From Eustoma russellianum (Eukaryota; Streptophyta; Magnoliopsida; Gentianales; Gentianaceae): a stretch of 64,000 bases of DNA. A program made the translations under genes and the position numbers. Every line of letters begins with the position of its first letter. The first letter of the stretch is position 1. This document shows, one piece after another, positions 48,882-59,904 of the stretch. Location: the NCBI GenBank assembly GCA_036186865.1, contig AP025041.1, positions 1,421,879-1,485,878 of the forward strand. The letters run 5' to 3'. The notes under the pieces are model-generated. The model was not told where the DNA came from and did not search any database. It saw only the letters and a list, made by a program, of their open reading frames with translations.

Positions 48882-49062
48882 GAGTTTAGATATCCTAACC
48901 TCACTTTCCTCACCCCCTTTTGTGACCACGCGACACGTGGAAGCAATGGGGGTAATGAGGCTAGATGCGGATGTCCTTCATCTAATCTCACCACCCCTTG
49001 CTGCTACGTATCGTGCAGTCACCCGTCACCGCATCTCATTTGCGGTGAGGGGATCCTATCCC
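48882..49062. mobile_element. Foldback MITE, family M1 copy D
   Basis: gagtttagatatcctaacct at the left, ggtgaggggatcctatccc at the right; arms ccacgcgacacgtggaagc and gctgctacgtatcgtgcag. Flanks aagctttcc and aagcttcct are a 9-bp pair with two mismatches. Confidence 0.7.
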
Positions 49063-49079
49063 AAGCTTCCTATGAAACT

Positions 49080-49838
49080 AGCTAATTAATTGATTCGCTT
49101 CTGATGATGTGTCAGTCGGTTGCAGCTGGCTGTGATCAGCTGCTTCTCTCCTTTCTCCAAGCCGTGAGCTGCACTGAATCTTTCTCCCTTGTTTGATGCC
49201 GATTCGATTACATACCTGAGTTGATACTTATGTTAAAAAAACTTACTACAGTCGGGCCTCGTGTTTGCCTTAATCGTCTTATTTGAAAAAAATACATCAA
49301 AAACAGGGAAAAATGGAAAATTTTAAAATGATCTGGTTATGACATACCCATGAATTTGGTTAATCATGACATCGAATCTCCTGTACAGTATATTTTTTCA
49401 TCTATAAAATGATCCATTTCCGCTCAAACGTCAAATCTTCTAATTCTTATTTTCTGCAAAAATAACCAATTTCATTGTAATTATTGTGTTTTTATTTTGG
49501 TTTGGGCCCATTGGTTTTAATCTGGCCTAATCCTAAGTTTGCCTATCTTGGTTCAAAATTCCTGTCTCATAAATTATCTTGTAATAACAGCAGTTTTGGT
49601 GGGTCTTTAGATACTTTTGAATAAAATGGATTGAATTTAATATATTACCTTACGTGTAATAAAACCTAACCGAATCAGTAAACTACAAAATGTGAAGAAT
49701 AAAGTTCATATAGACTTTTATATTCAAATATATTCATTTAAAATGTGAAGAAATAAAGTTGTAATACTAGGGCGTTTGGTAGAAAAAAAAACATTAAGTT
49801 GATAAGATAACCAAAATAATTGAAGGCAAAACTGGCCC
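49080..49838. other. Gene-free AT-rich interval
   Basis: No gene or named repeat seen. Confidence 0.45.
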
Positions 49839-49847
49839 GAATCCTTA

Positions 49848-50035
49848 GAGATGAGATCTGAGGAGACCACATATGAGGTAAAATATAAAGACTCCATTTA
49901 CGCGACGCCACGTATATAAAAGGGCCCGCTGTTTACCTTTTTTCTTTTTAAAAAAAAACTCTTTTGTACACGTGGCGTCGCATGATTGGAGGACTCATAT
50001 TTTGTCTCATATGAGGCCTCTTCAGATCTCATCCG
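49848..50035. mobile_element. Foldback MITE, family M2 copy 2
   Basis: 188 bases flanked by the perfect 9-bp repeat gaatcctta (49839-49847 and 50036-50044). Left arm gagatgagatctgaggagac ... ttacgcgacgccacgta; right arm tacacgtggcgtcgcatga ... cttcagatctcatccg. The arms are complementary over about 60 bases, with a pyrimidine/A-rich loop. The 9-bp duplication suggests Mutator-type mobilisation. Confidence 0.85.
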
Positions 50036-50274
50036 GAATCCTTAACCCACATACATGTTAATCTTTTATCTAATTTTATAGACCAGTCTATATGTGCATA
50101 GTATGTAACATAAATAAATACATAAACGCAAAATAATATATGAAATTTAAAGGGAAAAAAAGTGAAGTAGAAGGAAAGGTGAAATTGAATCATCTGACCT
50201 TGTCAGGTGTCAAGTTTTGCTGTAACCAATTAATAGCCTGCTTTGGTAGAGAAAGTGTTGGTGACGTGGCGATC

Positions 50275-50556
50275 CCGAATCTTCTTTCTCCGCGTGGTGT
50301 CCCGCCACAAAATTAGTATTCCCTCCGTCGTTGATGAGGGAGTGGGTTCTACCTCCTATACCAGAGGCTCCTTAGCCAGGTAGGATATAAATCGAGGGAT
50401 GTATTTCACCGCTAGCCCGGACACACGAGACTCAGCCAGCCCAGAGACAACCCTTGTAATATTTCAACAAGGATTGTCTCTACACGGACTCGAACTCGGG
50501 ACGTCGAAGTTCTAGCCCCAATCACCTTTGCCACTTACCACTGGACTATGCCCCTG
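50275..50556 (-). mobile_element. tRNA-derived SINE, family S3
   Basis: On the minus strand an A box in gcatagtccagtggtaag (about 50533-50551) and a B box in cgagttcgagtccgtg (about 50482-50497) are spaced as in a tRNA gene. A body of about 200 bases follows (ggattgtctctac, gggttgtctctgggctgg, gcggtgaaatacatccctcg). It is not a functional tRNA gene: no cloverleaf arms pair around the boxes. Confidence 0.65.
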
Positions 50557-51054
50557 GGGCGTCGTATTGTATTTCTTGATTTGTCTTAAAAATATTATTT
50601 ATTTTTTTAAGAATAATAAATATTAGTAGTTAAAGTTTGGTATCCTGTATATATTTGTTGAGATAAGTTAAATTTCGTGAGACTCAACTACAAAATTTTA
50701 CAGACAGAATTATTGAAAACATCTATCGGTCAGGACTTAAAAGTCATTCTTATATTTTTGTTTTTTATACAAAGAAATAGTACATGTCATTCTCGGTGAA
50801 ATTAAATGAATATATTGAATAAACAGTGATAAAATAAATAAATAAACTACTATTAAAAAGCATGAAAAAACCGGTATAAAAATGAAAAAAGTTTTCTACT
50901 CCCCAAGGATTTGATGAACCATAAGTGAAACGTAATTGGAGATGCTGGCCGGAATCATAGGTTCAGCAAATGCCAGCTGCTTGATTTGACCACCTATATG
51001 ACAAGCTACCGGTAAATGCATGAAAGCAAATAATGGAGATAATCATACCGTGGC

Positions 51055-51230
51055 TTACTTTATGACTTTGAAATTCTGGATTTAGAGTCTCGAAAACAAT
51101 CTTTTACACAAAAAGTATAAGATAAGAATACATATATCAGATCGAAAAATGATCCGGTCCCTCTTCAGACCATGCACAAGTGCAGAACTAGTATACCAGA
51201 AACGACATTTTAATCATACACGCCTGTTTT
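51055..51230 (+). repeat. tRNA-derived SINE, family S1
   Basis: gagtctcgaaaacaatctt, ttacacaaaaagtataagat, aagaatacatatatcagatc, gaaaaatgatccggtccctc, ttcagaccatgcacaagtgc and agaactagtataccagaaac keep the family order. Confidence 0.55.
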
Positions 51231-51312
51231 TGTTCACGTAAATTATCAAGACATTTACTTTCTTTAATGATTGATTACTCATCTGATATTAGCTTGGTAG
51301 TAGTTGATTACT

Positions 51313-51362
51313 AATGGAAGCCTCACTTTTAGCCTCATTTTTAGCCTCCTAGAATCTCATCC
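51313..51362. repeat. Half of an M2 foldback element
   Basis: ggaagcctcacttttagcct followed by tttttagcctcctagaatct and catccg equals one arm end of M2; the partner arm is not present nearby. Confidence 0.6.
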
Positions 51363-51609
51363 GCTCTATTCTACACATGATACTCCTAATCAAATAAACA
51401 TAAAAACTACTCCATAAATAACCGAATATTAAGATGTCGGTCATGTAATTCTCCAACTATTCTAACAGGTAGATTTGAAGGATTCTGATGAACTAAAAAT
51501 AAACATTTGTTAGTCAACAACGGTCAATGACAGATCTTATGCATAAAGCGTTCAACTCCCGCAGTTCGGTACAAATGCATTACTACTCAGCCGTCTTATG
51601 CTTTTAGCT

Positions 51610-52332
51610 AAAACAAGTTTGTTAAAATGGCTAAGGCAGATTCAATTATTGCCTTTGTTTAGCTCGGCCTCGCTTTGCTCTCATAAACACAAGATCAAAG
51701 GAAGATATTATTTACTGCTGTCTGGGACCCATTAAGGCAGCTCAGCAGACTAATTTTCAAGTGTCAAGCATTGACTGGCTCAGTACAAGTTCATCATAAC
51801 AAGCCGACTTATATGTCATAGAGTCAGCCACTGAAGCAGCTGCAGTCACATGCACTTGTCCCATCAGACTGCGTTCCTGTAGCAGACAAGATAGCCCTCT
51901 CAGACAAACAACCATCCCATCATCGGGCAGAGGGAAAGACTTCGTCACCTTTGCGCATAAAAGACCTCTTTCCAGACGAAAGAGGGGAGCTCAATTCAAC
52001 TTTCAGAACCAACTACAACTTTCGGAGCCATCTTCTCCAACTTTCAAACTCTCAGTGAGAGATCTCTAAAAGGGCCTCTCGACCTATACTCAAACAGCCA
52101 TATTCTCAGTGAGAGCTTAACATTGGTTACTTCTAAACCTATATTCCAGCATAAAATACATACTAAAACACCCATAACTGACTTGAGCGTCGGAGGGTTT
52201 TCCCAGGACAGCGCCCTGGGCCTCTAACGTTTATCTTCCTTCTCAGGTCCCACTGACGGATTTAGACGGAGGACTAACGACATACAACAAGGATCACCTC
52301 TGATCCACCCGGTGATGTTTTCCGCTTCATCA
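51610..52332 (+). repeat. Probable solo or partial gypsy (Tat-type) LTR, plus orientation
   Basis: Contains a TATA-like gcataaaagacc (about 51955), gacttgagcgtcggagggt (about 52183), gacggaggactaacgac and a possible end gcttcatca. The order is the same as in the minus-strand sequence at 45.75-46.65 kb. No PBS or coding region follows. Ends are estimates and no target duplication was found. Confidence 0.45.
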
Positions 52333-52334
52333 GA

Positions 52335-54840
52335 TTCAATATGCTTTGACCGTGTCATACTAATTGTACCATACCTAAAATACATAATAGACCTTGTTCA
52401 AAGCTTCTGTGGTCAATATGATGGAGACCTATTTACCTTTTTATTATATTTTAATTATTTAATAATATTATAATTGTAATAAAGAAAACGAGAATGGTCA
52501 AACATAAAAATAGGATAATTTAGTCGTAATACTTGCATCATTTTAACCAGTGAATAACACACTCTTATTTGAGTTTGAAATATCATGGAATAAAACAAAA
52601 TGAGTCATTAAATTGGTTGCGATTCTTATATTGTGAAGTAGCAGTTGATCGACATAGCATGATACAATTCTCATTATGTGACGTCAGGAAACAACATCTG
52701 TGTGTTTCTAATACATAGATATTATTACGTATATCGGACCTTTATATCTCGCTATAGGCAGAAGCCGCTAAGACAATAGGATAATGTTGGTGTGTATTTA
52801 TAAATCATTTTAGTCGTGTAGTACCTTCTTTCCTCAAAAGGCAAAACAATTACAGCCATCGTTCAATCGTAATCATGCATTTTTCGGGTAATATGAAAAC
52901 TAAAGCAGGATGATTAGGACGTGATCTTTTTTCCCTTTTCCTTTGAAGCTATAAAAGAACGTGAGATTTGCTTTCTAAAAAAGGAACTTGGGTTTGCTGT
53001 TGTGACATAATAACGTCAAGATAGACACGATAATGCATTTGAAATTTTATAATTTTTTTATTCAGTAAAAAACAATTAACATTGCAAAATAATGCTGGTA
53101 ATTACACTGTAAAATCAATAGCATTCAACGGAATTATTATCTCACCCTTCGGTTTTGTTTTTTGTTTTTTCCTTTCTGAATTCTTTAGCAGGGTATCTCT
53201 ACATCAATTTTTGCTAAAAGCAAAAAATAAATGTCGGGGCCCACTACACAAATCAGCTTGGTGTCTTAAATCATAAAATGTTGGTGTAGGATCTTCAATC
53301 TGTCGTATCTCACAGTAGATGATAATATATATAATAAACATTTATCTCTCAACATACAAATATATATGTAGATACATACTATCGCACATAGTGAGATTCT
53401 TCTAAAGTTCTTTTTAAATGAAATACATTTTCTTTTGTGAAAATCGTTTTTATCTACAAGCCTTTCTTCTTTTGCTTTATATAATTTGTGTATCTGAATT
53501 GATAGGTTTATATGTAAATTTTTAGAGTTTCTTATCTAGTTGAAATTATAACTTTTTTCTGGTTACGTGGCTATAATATAAAGGGAAAGCACTCCAGATC
53601 CTATGCCAAAATCTGCTGAATATCTCAAGGGACCCCTTTTTATTATTATTATTATTATCCATCAGGTGCATGCTAAGGGTATATTCTAGTTTAGCATGGA
53701 GGCTTATTGATTAGAAGCTCCCCAGGAAGCTGGAATTTCAGTTTCCAAAGAAATATGTAAATTATGGCTAAGGAGACGCTTTTCTTTGTAGACTTCCCCA
53801 TGAAGATAAAAGGAACGCATTAGTTTGTGGTTAAGCAGTATACATGCCACCGACTCCATTGTCTGCGTCTAGCTTTTGTTTGTGAACCATCCATCGGGTG
53901 TAGCTAAATTGGTTACTCAAATGAAAGATTACACTACAATATATTGTCGATGCGACTCTTGTTAGTCGCAGTATTAGAGTCTTCGAAATATATAAAACTT
54001 ATGAAATTTAGTCCACTTTTCATCAGATAAATAAGATGTGTTGCATTGATTTGATCTTCAAAATTATGATGTATCAATTTAGGAATTTAAGATGGACGAC
54101 AGACTCGACGGTGAACTAGTGAAGTAATGCTATCCGTTTAAAAAAGATATTCTCCAAGAGAAGGGCTGAATTTTAATAACAGTACATAAAACAAATATTC
54201 TTCCATAAGATAAGACTTCTTTATTTATAATTTGTCGAAACTTTTCTTAGAAAATAGCATTCGCAAAGGATTCAAACAAGTGAGTTGCGGGTTCAAAAAA
54301 GAAAAAAAAAAAAAGAGCTTTGATTGAAAAAAGTCTTTATACGTGATATAAATATTGTCCAATTTTCTGTAGAGTCAGGTCAACAATAAAATCCGAAAGA
54401 ATATGTGGAAAGCTAGGCCCCATTTTCACCGTAGAAATATAATGGGTCTCATCAGAACTTCCATTTTCATGCATTTTTAACATTAGTCCTGCCTTAAACG
54501 AGTTACACTTAGAATTCTTTATTCGTTACATATATAACAAAAGATTTGCACGTATCAACTACTTCTTTGACGTAGGAAACTAGCATATGTTAATCTCCTT
54601 CTGTTGATCAGACATAGATACAACAACAATATCCAATGTATCCCAACAACATCAAAAGCTATCGCTAAGGTATGAGAAAGATGAAAGGCATGTAAATAAT
54701 GTCTTCATCCCAAATGATAGAGAGTTTGATTCAAATGAGACCCAGGTTGATTGATATATCACGCATATATAGATATACATATATGTTTGTAATGGTTGAG
54801 GATAGATTATTTTTGCCGGTCCCATTTCTCACTTTCTCTC
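52335..54840. other. Upstream region of the GDSL lipase
   Basis: AT-rich with a (TTA) run at 53637-53657 and a minus-strand Au-type SINE tail at 54620-54680. No gene is seen. Confidence 0.45.
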
Positions 54841-54991
54841 TGAGCAAGTGGAGACCGGCCATTTAATAGCAATCCAACAAACAAACATGATTAAATACTA
54901 CTACTGCAAGAACCCATTATATAACCATGGCTTGCTCTTTCTTCTTGAATTCAGTATAGCTAGACTAATAGATTCTTCTCTTCTTGTGCAA

Positions 54992-57900
54992 ATGGCTGGC
55001 TTTTCTAATGACTTTTTGCCTGTTTTTTTGGCCATAGTTTTGCTAAATGTGGTGGGTAGCACAGTTAGAGTAGAGGGAGCTCGTGCTTTCTTTGTGTTTG
55101 GTGATTCTTTGGTTGACAATGGGAACAACAACTTCTTAGTCACCACAGCAAGAGCTGATTCTCCTCCTTATGGAATTGATTACCCAACTCATCGTCCCAC
55201 TGGACGTTTTTCCAATGGCTACAACATCCCTGATCTCATTAGTAAGCTCTATACATTCGATATTTTGTTCTTCCTATCAAATTTACGTGCAATGTGCCAC
55301 TATTTTAAAGAAAGCGTTCCGAGTACACTAACCTCCCGCGTTTGCACAGGGTCCGGAGAGGAACGGATCGTTTCGCGATCTGATGTACGCAGTATTACCC
55401 TACACTTTATGTAAAAGACTGTTTTCGCTAATCGAATATGTGTTCACAAAACATAATTATGAGCAGGACAGCACTATACCCCAAAATTGTGCACTGCTTT
55501 TTTTAAAACCGTGCAAATATGTGTACACGTAGTTATCGTAATCAGACATGAGCTAGGAAGATAATGAGGTGACAGAATCAACCAGTTGATAGTTATATAC
55601 TTAGAGTAAAAGCTATACACTGGTCTGAAGGCTTCTACTGCCTCAAGGCTTCTACTGCCTCAGTTTCACAGAACATCGTAGAGGATGTAAATTAGAAACT
55701 CAACGGCTTCATAGGTTGGAGAGGTCATAAGCAAGGAACCCACGAGATGTCCACTGCAAACTGGGCCTTAGGCCCAGATAACAGTGAAACACTCATACTG
55801 TGCCTCTTCCTGAAATCGAATCATGTACCTATTAGAGTAACTCCTAACCTGAGGGTCAACTGAGCTATGTCGCAGAGCGCATATTTATATACTACTTAAT
55901 ATGAACCAGTTCATCCATTGGCTTAAAACATTCATCCACTGAGTTTCATCAGATGGACCCTCTTGACAAATCGTGTCAAATGGCTCAAGGTTTAATATAT
56001 TGTTATAAAAGTAAACTTTGTCTGTGGTCAATTCACCAGTTTTGCTAATGAAGTCATATTTGCTAGCATTATTGATTTTGATGAGTTGAATTACTACTAG
56101 CATAAATGAGCCGGAGAAAATGTGGGTTTGAGAGTAAATTAATTAAGTTATATGATAGTATATTCTTAGATTACTAAATGTGGACATGTATGCAATAATA
56201 TGCATTTGTAGGTCAATCGCTTGGGGCTGAATCAACATTGCCATACTTAGACCCGACGCTTCGTGGCGAGAAGCTATTGGTGGGTGCGAACTTCGCCTCC
56301 GCTGGGATTGGAATTCTTAACGATACAGGGATTCAGTTCGTAAGTTCCCTCGTCTTCCCGTCACATTACTGCTTTGGTAGGTTTTGCATTAAGTGTAAAG
56401 TTATGCTTTTTTAGTGCATTAAAACAAGAAAATAGGAGCATGAATTATTCACATCGTGCAAAAACCATAGTTGTTGTGGGATTTCACCCAAAAAAAAATT
56501 TATAATGTAAAAGTAAAAGTAAGTTCATGATACAATAAGTTTCCGTGTTTGCACAGAATACAAAGATAAGTCGAATCATTTTACGATCTAATATACACAG
56601 TCTTACTACATTTTGTGTAAGAAGCTGTTTTCGATGTTCGGACATATGATCGCAAGGTCATAAATATAAAATTCAAAATATAATATAACTTAAAAGTAAA
56701 ATTCAAAATATGATATATGACACAAATTTGTTTAATTTTCTCGCATATTGCATCTCAACTGCACCGCCTCGTACATCTTCTCCTTTAATAAATTTCCATG
56801 CTGCTATCGACATAAATGTATTTGCTTCTATCTTCAACCTATATTTTGAAACTGGAACTGGTCGGACCCCCACTAACTAGGCAGGATACCTGACAAGGAG
56901 ACGGTCAAACTCGGTCAAACCGACACTTGGTTTGGACCAGATCGGGCCAGGAATTTAGTTGAACCTGATTGGCCGGTCTATTTAAATGCAAAATGAACTG
57001 AAGAATCGAACCTACCCGAGAAGGTGGCGGTCAAACTGGGTCAAAACTTGGTTTGGAGCAGATCGGACCGAGATTTTAATTGAACCTGTTTGGCCGGTCT
57101 AATTAAATTGAAATTGATTTTAAATGAAATTGATTTTTTATATATACGTATGCATATCCATAGACATACATACATATATATACAGTTACATATACATACA
57201 CGTACATACATATACATATACATACATATATATGCATAGTACGTACATGTACACATATATATTTATAAAATGTATTTATTTATTTATTTATTTACAATAA
57301 AATAGTTCGATCCATTAAAGTAATATTCAATGCGAGATTTCTATGTAGCTTTGAAGTAGCCTCTTACACAAAATATAAGATAAAACTACGTACATCAGAT
57401 AAAAAAAGCAATCCGACTCTTAATACGCCGAAAATGACTTTTTTATTTATCTATATTGAAAAGCACTAAAATGGCCCCGAAAACAGTGTAACGTCCATTC
57501 GTGCAATAAAGTTTTCTTAATCGGTCTCATGATCTCTCTTAAATGCGGCTGGTCCCTCAGAAAATTGTAGTTGGTCCCTTACAAAAAATATAGTTGGTCA
57601 CGCATGTAACTTACTACAATGTTTTTCACAAACTACCTAAGACTATATAGTTAATACTTTCATACTTGAAACATATAATTTGCCAATTATCTTTTACCGT
57701 CATGCTGTTGGTTCATTTAATCATTCATCAAATATTTTTGAAATCTTTTTATTATACAAGTTATATATTGAATAAATTGAATGATAAGAAAAGCAAGAAC
57801 ATGATTTGACCAAGGATATATACATATTTATATATAGACACACATGCACATATACGTAACAGCATATACATAGTCATGATTTTATGATGAGGTAGACATG

Positions 57901-59904
57901 CATCTAAAATAAATAAAATATTGTTGTCTTTTAACTTAACACATGTTAAGAGAATCAGCATGAATGTAACAGAAAAAGATTATGCGTACCAATATTTTGT
58001 TTTTAATTTTTGGGACAATAAGTTTGATTGTTTTAATGTCAGGCAAACATAATACGGATCAGTCAGCAATTAGCGTTCTTCGCGCAATACCAGGAGCGGC
58101 TGGGTTCGCTCGTGGGAGAAGAGGAGGCTCAGCGGCTAGTGAATGGTGCGCTGGTGCTTATAACACTTGGGGGTAACGACTGGGTCAACAATTATTTTCT
58201 GGCTCCAATCACTGCTAGAAGGCTTCAGTATACCATTCCTGATTTCGCTGCTTATCTCATCGCCGAGTACCGCAAGATCCTCTCGGTAAACTTTTCTTGC
58301 TACAATCTTCTCATCCTTCATCAATCAGTCTAATAATAAGGGTAACATGATGAGATAAGAATTATTGTAACATAAATCGACACAAGTTGACGTAATTTTC
58401 ATTATAGCTCATCCGGAAACAAACTCTCTGTTTATAACACATGTGTACAGTTTTGTACGTCCGACCCTTCTTTACTCTGTCGTAAGTAGAAGTATCTAAG
58501 TCAATTGGATAATGTTGTTGACGAACATGTTATGATAAGTTATGGGGGAAAAAATGAAAAGGGTTTTCAGCTGGGGATCCTACGTATTTATTGCAGCTTG
58601 CCCACCCTTTTAAAACGGTGCTCCTTTTTATAGAGGAGAACTGTATACCCCCAGAACTTATTGGCCTTAAGTGAGATGAATACACGACAATTATGGAACA
58701 CAGGAAACGGTTGATTTCTGACATTCCCACGTACATACAATTTATGGATCTATCTTTCGTTAGGAAAATTTATTATCTTACGGAATAACAGATAGCAATC
58801 CAATGGCTTGTTATAATCTTTAATAACAGTAACAATAATAAGGGCTTCTGTTTCTTAAATTGTTATACTAATTCTTTCCATGTTTCAATATTATTGTCGT
58901 AATTGAAGTATAATTTACACTTGGTTGAAAAAACAATTATGAAAATAATTTTAGAATATAGTAAGTATCGGTTTCAATCCCATCATTTTATACATAAAAT
59001 TTCTTAGTTTGCAATGATATGTCAAATGAGCACGTGAAGTCCTTACGCTGACAACACTGTAACAAGTCTTCCACTTCCAAATGACTGACTTCCCTTAAGT
59101 TCCCCTATTTTTGTAGAGACATTTTCAAAACAAAACAAAATATTAGACGCACATTTAAGCTATGCCAAAACGAGTAAATATGTACTAGGACATGGTTGCA
59201 TCAACCGATTTTACTAGTCTATTTATGAACCGTTCAATCTTTTTAAATCATGCATTACTATCGTGCTTAAGTCTTAATTATGTTCTCAAGCTGATATACT
59301 ATTTTGTTGGTATAGATCAATGTAGCAAGTATAGTATACTACTATTATTACTATTATTGCTATTGTATTGTTATTAACACAGGGTAAGTTATGTAATTGA
59401 AAAGACATATTTTTGCAGAGGCTGTACGAATTGGGAGCAAGGAGGGTGCTGGTAACAGGAACAGGGCCACTAGGGTGTGTTCCATCCCAACTTGCCTCTA
59501 GGAGCACCAACGGACAATGCGTGGAGGAACCCCTACGAGCCGCAGCAGTCTTCAACCCTCTTCTCACCCAAATGATTCATGATCTTAACCAGGAGCTTGG
59601 TTCTGACGTCTTTGCTGCCGTCAACACTATGCAGATGCAGAATGATTTCATCAGCAACCCCCAATCCTATGGTTTTGTGACATCAAAGGTTGCTTGTTGT
59701 GGACAAGGACCCTATAACGGACTTGGGCTTTGCACGGTGGCATCGAACCTATGTCCGAACAGAGACCAGTACGCATTTTGGGATCCCTTCCACCCGACAG
59801 AACGTGCCAACAAGATCATTGTCCGAACCATCTTTACGGGTTCTGACAAGTACATGACTCCCATGAACCTTAGCACCATCATGGCTTTGGATTCCAAGAT
59901 TTGA
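54992..59904 (+). CDS. GDSL esterase/lipase (SGNH hydrolase), LTL1-like
   Basis: A secreted serine esterase of the plant GDSL family. Exons 54992-55241, 56212-56339, 58043-58285 and 59419-59904 keep one frame for 368 residues, the usual family size. Residues 1-30 are a signal peptide (FLAIVLLNVVG). Block I FGDSLVDNGNNN has the nucleophile Ser39; GANFASAGIGI supplies block II Gly; GGNDWVNNY (from 169) has block III Asn171; DPFHPTERAN has Asp329 and His332. An in-frame ATG at 54848 is rejected because it would bury the signal peptide. Introns of about 970, 1700 and 1130 bases are long and hold several SINE copies. Substrate unknown; relatives act on cuticle or membrane lipids. Confidence 0.94.
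55305..55435 (-). repeat. tRNA-derived SINE, family S1, in GDSL intron 1
   Basis: On the minus strand gcgaaaacagtcttttacat, aaagtgtagggtaatactgc, gtacatcagatcgcgaaacg, atccgttcctctccggaccc and tgtgcaaacgcggg. It is one of the best preserved copies of the family. Confidence 0.65.
55660..55880 (-). repeat. tRNA-derived SINE, family S2, in GDSL intron 1
   Basis: Minus-strand gacatagctcagttgaccct-type head (plus: tcaactgagctatgtcgcag), then catgattcgatttcagga, cagtatgagtgtttcactgt and gcagtggacatctcgtgggt. Confidence 0.55.
56535..56660 (-). repeat. tRNA-derived SINE, family S1, in GDSL intron 2
   Basis: Minus-strand gaaaacagcttcttacacaa, aatgtagtaagactgtgtat, attagatcgtaaaatgattc and ctgtgcaaacacgg. 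Confidence 0.6.
56875..57118. repeat. Two-copy tandem repeat, about 120-bp unit, in GDSL intron 2
   Basis: cggtcaaactcggtcaaacc, acttggtttggaccagatcg, gaacctgattggccggtcta is repeated as cggtcaaactgggtcaaaac, ttggtttggagcagatcgga, gaacctgtttggccggtcta. Confidence 0.85.
57130..57295. repeat. AT-rich microsatellite (tacata)n and (ttta)n
   Basis: Interrupted tacata/tatata units followed by a short ttta run. Confidence 0.9.
57340..57440 (+). repeat. tRNA-derived SINE, family S1, in GDSL intron 2
   Basis: gtagcctcttacacaaaata, taagataaaactacgtacat, cagataaaaaaagcaatccg. The 5' part is missing. Confidence 0.5.

Noticed and set aside
50480..50552. Possible tRNA gene on the minus strand
   Set aside because: A and B boxes are present, but acceptor, D, anticodon and T stems do not pair, and a SINE body follows.
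54848..54991. Upstream in-frame ATG of the GDSL gene
   Set aside because: It would place 48 residues before a normal signal peptide; the ATG at 54992 fits family length and secretion.
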